Assembly (NCBI GenBank): GCA_023251775.1
Contig: JAHEYC010000016.1
Location: 1-51,602, forward strand
DNA: 51,602 bases
Source: Sphingobacteriaceae bacterium
GTDB lineage: Bacteria; Bacteroidota; Bacteroidia; B-17B0; Aurantibacillaceae
Reading direction: 5' to 3'
The notes under the pieces are model-generated. The model saw only the letters and a program-made list of their open reading frames with translations, searched no databases and had not been told where the DNA came from. The position numbers were made by a program, and so were the translations under genes. Below, in pieces: positions 46,011 to 51,602 of this stretch (position 1 is its first letter; every line of letters begins with the position of its first letter).

Positions 46011-46508
46011 CTATTTTTTAGTGAACGAATCTCTAAGGGCTAGCATTTTAATAGCTGTAGCTGCAGCCTCTTCGCCTTTATTACCATGCTTTCCGCCGGC
46101 TCTGTCGATGGCTTGTTGCATATTGTTTGGGGTTAATACACCAAATATCACGGGTTTTCCAAATTTGATATTCAATTGCGTGATCCCGTTTGCCACAGCT
46201 TCGCAAATAAAATCAAAATGCTTTGTTTCTCCTTGTATCACGCAACCTAGAACAATAACGGCATCAACTTTTTGTTTCTCCAATAAATATTGCGCGCCAA
46301 GAGTTAATTCGTAAGCACCGGGAACAGTTCTAATGGTAATATTCTTTTCCCTGGCATCCTTACTTCTCAAAAAACCTAAAGCACCTTCTTTTAGTTCGTG
46401 CGTTATTTCATGATTCCATTCGGCCCAAACAATACCAAATTTATAGCGCGCTGCACTCGGTACTTCGCTGCCTTCGAATTTGGATAGATTTTTGTGTGTA
46501 CTCGACAT
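46011..46508 (-). CDS. ribH: 6,7-dimethyl-8-ribityllumazine synthase
   Basis: A 165-residue riboflavin-pathway enzyme that condenses the ribityl-amino-uracil with dihydroxybutanone phosphate. FGIVWAEWN, TVPGAYELTLGAQ, VLGCVIQGETKHFD with the catalytic His, and PNNMQQAIDRAGG are all present. The start is ATG 46508; an in-frame upstream start at 46532 would begin inside the terminator of the TPR gene. It follows the TPR gene on the same strand, behind that terminator. Confidence 0.96.
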   Translation of the reverse strand: MSSTHKNLSKFEGSEVPSAARYKFGIVWAEWNHEITHELKEGALGFLRSKDAREKNITIRTVPGAYELTLGAQYLLEKQKVDAVIVLGCVIQGETKHFDFICEAVANGITQLNIKFGKPVIFGVLTPNNMQQAIDRAGGKHGNKGEEAAATAIKMLALRDSFTKK

Positions 46509-46514
46509 GTCTTT

Positions 46515-46541
46515 AAAAAAACAACCCCGCAAAGAGCGGGG
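46515..46541 (-). terminator. Terminator of the TPR gene
   Basis: On the minus strand CCCCGC and GCGGGG around a five-base loop (46525-46541), followed by a T-run (46521-46515). It lies seven bases before ribH, so ribH may be read through partially. Confidence 0.8.
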
Positions 46542-46553
46542 CCGGTGTTTATC

Positions 46554-47318
46554 TTATAAATTCCCTAATGCTTTTAATCGGGCAATTTGCCTATCGGCCT
46601 CTTTACCAATTTCGGTATTGCCATATTCTTTTTCTAAGCGCTCGTACATATTAATTGCTTCACTAAAATTGGATTGCAATTCGTAAGCAAAACTTGCCTT
46701 CTTTAAAAAATAAGGCGTTGTGAAATTATTCACATTCATATCGGCCGCTTTTAAATAATATTTAATTGCTTCATCAATTTTGTTTTGTTCTACATATGCA
46801 TCACCAATAAGACCCGTTGCCATTGGCGCGATCATCTCATCGTTCAAATTATATTTTTCTAATTTTTCAATGGCTTGTTCGTATTTACCAAGACGCAAAT
46901 AACAAATGCCTGCATAATAATTTGCAAGCGTCCCTACTTTTGTCATACTGTATTCATCAGCAACAGCATCAAAACCCATTATTGGTTTTTGTCCATCCGC
47001 TGTATACACCATACGGTTTCCATTCAATGCAATATTAAAGCTGTCGATATCAAAGAATTTTTGAGCCCACATGATCTCGTTTCCGGCCTCAGCTTCTTTT
47101 TCGGGTAAATATTTAAAATTCCAGAAAACAAACGCAGCAATAGCAACAAGCAATCCTCCACCAACGTATTGGACCATTTTCTTGTTCTTTTCATAAAAAA
47201 GTTGAATACCCTGTAAATTAGGATCGATCACTCGCTCTTCCTGCTCCTCAACGATCTCCTCAACTTGTTCATTAGCATCTACATTCTCAACTGTAGACTC
47301 ATCTTTAGTTTCTGCCAT
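46554..47318 (-). CDS. Membrane-anchored TPR protein
   Basis: A 254-residue protein: an acidic cytoplasmic N-terminus (many Glu, about residues 1-32), one membrane helix (about 49-67, with YVGGGLLVAIAAFVFWNF), then tetratricopeptide-like helices in the rest (for example YYAGICYLRLGKYEQAIEKL and AYVEQNKIDEAIKYYLKAAD). The topology is like YfgM-type ancillary proteins of the SecYEG translocon, but that identity is an inference. The order TPR, ribH next to recF is common in Bacteroidota. A TATTTTTG -7 box lies 20 bases before the ATG. Confidence 0.8.
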   Translation of the reverse strand: MAETKDESTVENVDANEQVEEIVEEQEERVIDPNLQGIQLFYEKNKKMVQYVGGGLLVAIAAFVFWNFKYLPEKEAEAGNEIMWAQKFFDIDSFNIALNGNRMVYTADGQKPIMGFDAVADEYSMTKVGTLANYYAGICYLRLGKYEQAIEKLEKYNLNDEMIAPMATGLIGDAYVEQNKIDEAIKYYLKAADMNVNNFTTPYFLKKASFAYELQSNFSEAINMYERLEKEYGNTEIGKEADRQIARLKALGNL

Positions 47319-47337
47319 TTGTTAAAATAATAGGGTG

Positions 47338-47345
47338 CAAAAATA
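47338..47345 (-). promoter_or_regulatory. -7 box of TPR gene promoter
   Basis: TATTTTTG on the minus strand, a perfect -7 element, opposite the recF promoter. Confidence 0.5.
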
Positions 47346-47407
47346 GGCTTTTTTACTGATAAATCGAAATTTTTTTAAACATGGCCAAAAGGCTCGTAAA
47401 CTAAGCG

Positions 47408-47415
47408 TATTTTTG
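47408..47415 (+). promoter_or_regulatory. -7 box of recF promoter
   Basis: TATTTTTG, perfect. An in-frame GTG at 47415 overlaps its last base, so the start must be the ATG at 47427. Confidence 0.55.
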
Positions 47416-47426
47416 TGTTTGAGCCA

Positions 47427-48533
47427 ATGTTTTTAAAAGATCTATCCTTAGTTAACTTCAAGAATTACAGTGAGTTTTCGGCCCGTTTTTCGCCGCGAAT
47501 TAACTGTTTTGTGGGCAATAATGGCTCAGGAAAAACCAACCTTTTAGATGCTATAAATTACCTCAGTTTATGTAAGAGTTATTTTAACGCCATCGACAGT
47601 CAAAACATCAAAAATACCGAGGGTTATTTTATAATTCAAGGACATTTTGATAAGAATGGCGAAACGGATATGGTGTATTGCGGAATTAAACGCAATCAAA
47701 AAAAAGTATTTAAAAAGAACGGAAAAGAATATCATAAACTAAGCGAACATATTGGACAATATCCTTTGGTGATGATAAGTCCTAATGATAACGAATTGAT
47801 CTGGGGCGTTAGCGAGATAAGACGAAAATTTGTTGACAGCATCATCTCACAATATGATAAAGTATATTTGGATAGTTTGATCGCCTACAACGGGGCAGTA
47901 AAACAACGAAATTCTCTTTTAAAACAATTTGCAAAAGGGCAAACCATGGATTCTTCTTTGTTAGAGATCTGGGATCAGCAATTAGTTATTTATGGGAATG
48001 TTGTTATTGCGAAACGAAAAGATTTTTTGAGCTCGTTCATCCCAATGTTCAATCATTTTTATGAGATATTGAGCGATCATAAAGAAGAAGTGCTTTTAGA
48101 TTATGAAAGTTCCTTGGAAGGTCGCGATTTTAAAACTGCACTTTTAGCGTGTTTGCCAAAGGATAGAATTTTAGAATACACAACTGTTGGTCCGCACAAA
48201 GATGATATGGATTTTAAAATTAACGGACTCTCACTCAAAAAATTTGCATCGCAAGGTCAACAAAAATCATATTTATTAGCTTTAAAATTGGCGCAGTTCC
48301 AATATATAAAAGATAGAAAACACGAAAAGCCTTTGTTATTATTGGATGATGTATATGATAAATTGGATGAAACACGTTTTAATAAATTAATTGAACTTGT
48401 AAAGGGAGATGAATTTGGACAAGTATTCATTACTGATACGCATTTAGAGCGCATGCAGACTTTATTTGGAAACAGCACCACCGATCATAAATTATTTAAA
48501 GTTACCAATGCTTTGGTCGACGAATTGGTATGA
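47427..48533 (+). CDS. recF: DNA replication and repair protein RecF
   Basis: A 368-residue SMC-like ATPase that loads RecA at gaps. Walker A is GNNGSGKT (residues about 30-37), the ABC signature-like SQGQQKSYLLALKLAQ and Walker B LLLLDDVYDKLD are intact. The ATG at 47427 is chosen because the upstream GTG (47415) lies in the -7 box and the family starts directly with MFLKDLSLVNFKNY. It overlaps the DciA-like gene by four bases (ATGA), so the two are coupled. Confidence 0.95.
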   Translation: MFLKDLSLVNFKNYSEFSARFSPRINCFVGNNGSGKTNLLDAINYLSLCKSYFNAIDSQNIKNTEGYFIIQGHFDKNGETDMVYCGIKRNQKKVFKKNGKEYHKLSEHIGQYPLVMISPNDNELIWGVSEIRRKFVDSIISQYDKVYLDSLIAYNGAVKQRNSLLKQFAKGQTMDSSLLEIWDQQLVIYGNVVIAKRKDFLSSFIPMFNHFYEILSDHKEEVLLDYESSLEGRDFKTALLACLPKDRILEYTTVGPHKDDMDFKINGLSLKKFASQGQQKSYLLALKLAQFQYIKDRKHEKPLLLLDDVYDKLDETRFNKLIELVKGDEFGQVFITDTHLERMQTLFGNSTTDHKLFKVTNALVDELV

Positions 48534-48823
48534 GAAAAAGTAATTTGATAAAATTGGGCGATGCCATTCAGCAAATGTTGAAGAATGAAAAGCTGGATAT
48601 TAAAATGAGCAGATTCGCCGTTAAGAATGCCTGGGACGAAATTGCAGGAAAAGTTATTGCAAATCACACAACATCTCTTAGCTTTGATGAACAAAAGAAT
48701 ATCTTTTTATATTTGGATTCGGCTGCTGTAAAAAATGAAGTGATGTACAGCAAAGAAAATATCGTAAAAAAAATAAATCAATTCTGCGGTTACGAATTGG
48801 TAAAAAATTTGGTGATAAAATAA
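48530..48823 (+). CDS. DUF721 / DciA-like protein
   Basis: A 97-residue DUF721 protein, with a basic start MRKSNLIKLGDAIQQML and a compact domain with AVKNAWDEIAGKVIANHT and FLYLDSAAVKNEVMYSKENI. DUF721 includes DciA, the helicase loader that replaces DnaC in most bacteria. In Bacteroidota the gene next to recF is normally of this type, so a replication role is a fair inference. It abuts the DUF2157 gene (stop then ATG with no gap). Confidence 0.85.
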   Translation: MRKSNLIKLGDAIQQMLKNEKLDIKMSRFAVKNAWDEIAGKVIANHTTSLSFDEQKNIFLYLDSAAVKNEVMYSKENIVKKINQFCGYELVKNLVIK

Positions 48824-49795
48824 ATGAACGTTACCGATCAATTAGTAAATGATGGCATCCTTGATCAGGAGCAAGCCGTGTGCATAAACAATTTTGAGCG
48901 CGAAAAACCTATGAGCGTTCATTGGGAATTAAAGATCATTTTATATCTGGGTATTTTATTGTTTATGTCGGGCCTAGGAATTTTGGTCTATATAAATATT
49001 GATACCATTGGTCACACGGCAATAATTGCTGCAATTAGTATTGCTTGCGCACTTTGCTTTTATTACGGCTTCAAACATCGAAAGCCATATTCAAATCAAG
49101 AAGTAAAATACGATTCGCCCTTATTTGATTATGTGATCTTATTAGGCTGTTTATTATTTGGTGTTTTGATCGGCTATATGCAATATCAATATAATGTGTT
49201 TGGTTTGCATTATGGAATAGCCACTTTGTTTCCGGCCGCACTTTATCTTAGCATGGCATACATTTTCGATCATAAGGGAATTCTTTCTTTAGGAATAACC
49301 GGTTTTGCGGCGTGGGCAGGAATTTCGGTAACTCCTATGCATTTGTTGGAGTATAATGATTTTTCAAGTATTGATATTATTTGGACATCTATTGGAGTAG
49401 GAACCATATTAGCAGGTTTTTCAAAATACGCCGATATGAAAGAGATAAAAAAACATTTCGGCTTTACTTATAATAATTTTGCCGCAAATATCTTATTCAT
49501 TGCGCTCATAGCCGGTTTGTTTGACGAAGGTTATATGGCCATTGCTTATTTTTTAATGATCGCTGGACTCGTATTTTATTATTTTCGTTATGCTGTCGCT
49601 GAAAAATCGTTTTTATTTCTTTTACTGTCTGTGATCTACGGATACATTGCATTGACCTATGTTTTCTTTTCTCTTTTAATAAACATCGGTAATGAATTAA
49701 GTTTTATGTTAGGGTTATTTTACATTATCGCATCATGCGCAGCTATTGTTTTGTTCTTTATTTATTATAAACGCATTTTAGGAATTAAAAAATGA
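48824..49795 (+). CDS. DUF2157 domain membrane protein
   Basis: A 323-residue inner-membrane protein. The cytoplasmic N-terminus (NVTDQLVNDGILDQEQAVCI) and first helix match the DUF2157 pattern, and about nine more hydrophobic segments follow. DUF2157 has no known function. It directly follows the DciA-like gene and overlaps the next gene by four bases (ATGA), so the recF-DciA-DUF2157 set is likely one transcript. Confidence 0.8.
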   Translation: MNVTDQLVNDGILDQEQAVCINNFEREKPMSVHWELKIILYLGILLFMSGLGILVYINIDTIGHTAIIAAISIACALCFYYGFKHRKPYSNQEVKYDSPLFDYVILLGCLLFGVLIGYMQYQYNVFGLHYGIATLFPAALYLSMAYIFDHKGILSLGITGFAAWAGISVTPMHLLEYNDFSSIDIIWTSIGVGTILAGFSKYADMKEIKKHFGFTYNNFAANILFIALIAGLFDEGYMAIAYFLMIAGLVFYYFRYAVAEKSFLFLLLSVIYGYIALTYVFFSLLINIGNELSFMLGLFYIIASCAAIVLFFIYYKRILGIKK

Positions 49796-50991
49796 TAGCG
49801 TATAATAAAATATTACTAAGCAATATGCTTATCATCAAAAAAGCTAAGCAATGGTTCAGTCGTGATCTTATTGATGGTTCGCAAATGGCAACTGTACTTA
49901 CTAAATATCCAATAGAATATTTCAAACCGAATATTTTCATTAAGATCGGATTATTCATATTCACCTTATTTTTGATCAGTGCGGCTTTAGGATTATTTTC
50001 TTTGTTGTGTGTGGGCATTCTAATGCATAATGATTCCATTCAAGGGTACAGTATTGTTGTGAGTGTTCTGTTTGGCAGCGCTTGCATTTTTTTCCTCGAA
50101 AAATTCATTAAATGGCGTAATTGGTATAGTAATGGCATTGATGATGCACTTTTGTACAGCGGCCTAAGTTTTATTTTTTCGGCAATAGCATTTATTATTA
50201 GCGATGACATGGATGATGAGAATGGTTTTTTAGCCATGTGTATTGTTTATTTACCTTTTTTAATGTTCGCAGCCGCAAGGTATATCGATAGAGTAGTTAC
50301 AATTGCCATGATGATATGCATGTACTGCATTTTCTTTTTAATGGTTATGAAAATTGGCAACGCTGCAAAATTCATAATGCCTTTTGCTTTTATGGCATTA
50401 TCGACTTCATTTTATTTTATTGTCAAAAAACAAATGGCTTTATCTTCAAGAACACATTACAACGGATGCTTGAAAGTAATAAAAGCTATAGTGTTAATTG
50501 TATTTTACATTTCAGGAAATTATTATGTGATCCGCGAAAGTAGTATAGAATTCTTTAGACTAGACTTAAGCGAAGGACAAGATATTCCCTTAGCACTTAT
50601 TTTTTATGCGTTCACAGCTTTAGTTCCTTTAGCTTATTTATACGTTGGTTTAAAAACAAAAGACAAGCTGATGGTTTGGGTTGCTTTACTACTCATCGCT
50701 GTAGCAGTTCTAACCTTTAAATATTATTTTAGTTTGGGTCACCCCGAAGTTACATTAACCATTGCAGGAATTATAATGATCGCTATTGCATATGCTTCTA
50801 TAAAATATTTAGTAACAGATAAAAAGGGAATTACATTCAAAGATGATCCAAACGAAGATAATTTCTTGAAAACAAATGCCGAAGCTTTGGTTATTGCTCA
50901 AAGTTTTGGAACAACAGCGCAAACTACCGATGCCGGTGTAGAAATGGGTGGTGGCGAATTTGGCGGTGGAGGATCGGGAAACAAATTTTAA
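49792..50991 (+). CDS. Multi-pass membrane protein with Gly-rich tail
   Basis: A 399-residue protein with about ten hydrophobic segments. Its start (QWFSRDLIDGSQMATVL, then a helix) resembles the N-terminus of its DUF2157 neighbour, so the pair may be distant relatives. After a final helix it has a cytoplasmic or periplasmic tail ending in a Gly-rich GGGEFGGGGSG. Such Gly-rich ends are known in TPM and related envelope proteins, but I cannot assign a family. Overlaps the DUF2157 gene. Confidence 0.7.
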   Translation: MIAYNKILLSNMLIIKKAKQWFSRDLIDGSQMATVLTKYPIEYFKPNIFIKIGLFIFTLFLISAALGLFSLLCVGILMHNDSIQGYSIVVSVLFGSACIFFLEKFIKWRNWYSNGIDDALLYSGLSFIFSAIAFIISDDMDDENGFLAMCIVYLPFLMFAAARYIDRVVTIAMMICMYCIFFLMVMKIGNAAKFIMPFAFMALSTSFYFIVKKQMALSSRTHYNGCLKVIKAIVLIVFYISGNYYVIRESSIEFFRLDLSEGQDIPLALIFYAFTALVPLAYLYVGLKTKDKLMVWVALLLIAVAVLTFKYYFSLGHPEVTLTIAGIIMIAIAYASIKYLVTDKKGITFKDDPNEDNFLKTNAEALVIAQSFGTTAQTTDAGVEMGGGEFGGGGSGNKF

Positions 50992-51001
50992 AATAATACT
51001 T

Positions 51002-51602
51002 ATGAGAAATAGTTTTACACTTTTTATTCTTCTGTTTGCTTTTGGTCTTAATGCTCAAAACAATGATTCTATCATGTTGCGAAAGATCTACGATCATTAC
51101 TTAACGGAAGGTAAATGCTATAAGAATTTAGAATATTTAGCAACAAAAATTGGCGGACGTTTAAGCGGAAGTAAAAAAGCAGAAGAAGCAGTGTATTGGG
51201 CAAAAAAAGCGCTTTACGATTCGGGAGCAGACACAGTTTATTTACAACCGTGCATGGTGCCACATTGGGAAAGAGGAGAGAAGGAAATTTGTAAGGTAGT
51301 TTCGCCGGGTGCTAAGAATGCTGAATTAGCCGCTATTGCTTTAGGTAGCAGCACTTGTACTCCAAAAGGTGGAATAACGGCTGACGTTGTTCGTGTAAGA
51401 TCATTTGATGAATTGGAAAAATTAGGTGAAAGTAAAATTAAAGGAAAGATCGTTTTTTATGATGTGGCTTTTGACGATAAATTAATTACGCCAGGTTCTG
51501 CTTATGGAGCAACTGTAAAATACAGGGCGCTTGGCGCTTCTTATGCTGCCAAATATGGCGCCGTTGCCTCCATTGTAAGAAGCATGACCAACGCTCGTAA
51601 CA
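51002..51602 (+). CDS. M28 family peptidase, 5' part only
   Basis: The gene begins at ATG 51002 and runs off the window; 200 residues are visible. It has a signal peptide (FTLFILLFAFGLNAQ), then NLEYLATKIGGRLSGSKKAEEAVYWAKKAL, the usual start of M28 zinc aminopeptidases/carboxypeptidases of the plasma glutamate carboxypeptidase type, and the start of a PA-like insert (GKIVFYDVAFD). The metal ligands lie beyond the window. It would act in the periplasm or outside the cell. It follows the Gly-rich membrane protein by 10 bases. Confidence 0.82.
   Translation, partial: MRNSFTLFILLFAFGLNAQNNDSIMLRKIYDHYLTEGKCYKNLEYLATKIGGRLSGSKKAEEAVYWAKKALYDSGADTVYLQPCMVPHWERGEKEICKVVSPGAKNAELAAIALGSSTCTPKGGITADVVRVRSFDELEKLGESKIKGKIVFYDVAFDDKLITPGSAYGATVKYRALGASYAAKYGAVASIVRSMTNARN

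Noticed and set aside
46000-46314. A 104-codon open frame on the plus strand
   Set aside because: It is antisense to ribH, which has all family motifs.

Overview
The window reads as a chromosomal segment of a Bacteroidota bacterium, most likely a Flavobacteriales- or Sphingobacteriales-like lineage. The evidence is two secreted proteins with C-terminal type IX secretion (T9SS) sorting domains, many signal-peptide outer-membrane barrels and lipoproteins, Bacteroidota-restricted families (DUF4476, Reg_prop/Y_Y_Y sensors), AT-rich DNA, a near absence of Shine-Dalgarno sequences, and promoters of the Bacteroidota type (TTTG at -33, TAnnTTTG at -7). I see no rRNA, tRNA, CRISPR array, insertion sequence or prophage. 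This is mostly a compact housekeeping chromosome.

Layout. 1-5.9 kb: end of a small SpoIIAA/STAS-like protein, PEP carboxykinase, DUF423 and DUF4476 proteins, a saccharopine dehydrogenase-like protein and an outer-membrane protein. 5.9-13.3 kb: purK divergent from an M43 metalloprotease with a T9SS tail, pheT, two small reverse-strand genes, and a second T9SS-tailed protein. 13.3-20.3 kb: ribosomal protein S1, apaG, a cold-shock protein, pyruvate dehydrogenase E1 beta, a GT4 glycosyltransferase overlapping an asparagine synthetase. 20.3-25.5 kb: a large membrane sensor phosphatase (propeller, Y_Y_Y, SpoIIE/PP2C), a lipoprotein, a SiaB-like kinase and a SiaC-like phosphoprotein. 25.5-33.5 kb: class I aldolase, accD, a major outer-membrane protein with a lipoprotein partner, a patatin, a mitochondrial-type citrate synthase and enolase. 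33.7-38 kb: two SGNH hydrolase-like proteins and an MBOAT acyltransferase in one overlapping operon. 38-44.5 kb: an outer-membrane barrel, a fused 2-oxoacid dehydrogenase E1, a MaoC hydratase and two tandem POT peptide transporters. 44.5-51.6 kb: phosphoglucomutase/phosphomannomutase, ribH, a membrane TPR protein, recF, a DciA-like DUF721 protein, two multi-pass DUF2157-type membrane proteins, and the start of an M28 peptidase.

The most interesting system is the 20.3-25.5 kb region. It looks like a partner-switching circuit like SiaA/SiaB/SiaC of Pseudomonas: a PP2C phosphatase that senses an extracellular signal, a GHKL-type kinase and a small substrate protein with Thr at position 68. There is no SiaD-type diguanylate cyclase beside it, so its output is unknown. 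A lipoprotein with its own good promoter sits inside the locus.

The second point of interest is the cell-surface O-acylation operon. Its membrane acyltransferase appears to lack a canonical start codon: the conserved N-terminus runs back to an ATA codon that overlaps the previous stop. Other points are a 126-nt inverted-repeat element between enolase and citrate synthase, a long hairpin after apaG, and -7 boxes placed so close to start codons that several mRNAs should be leaderless.
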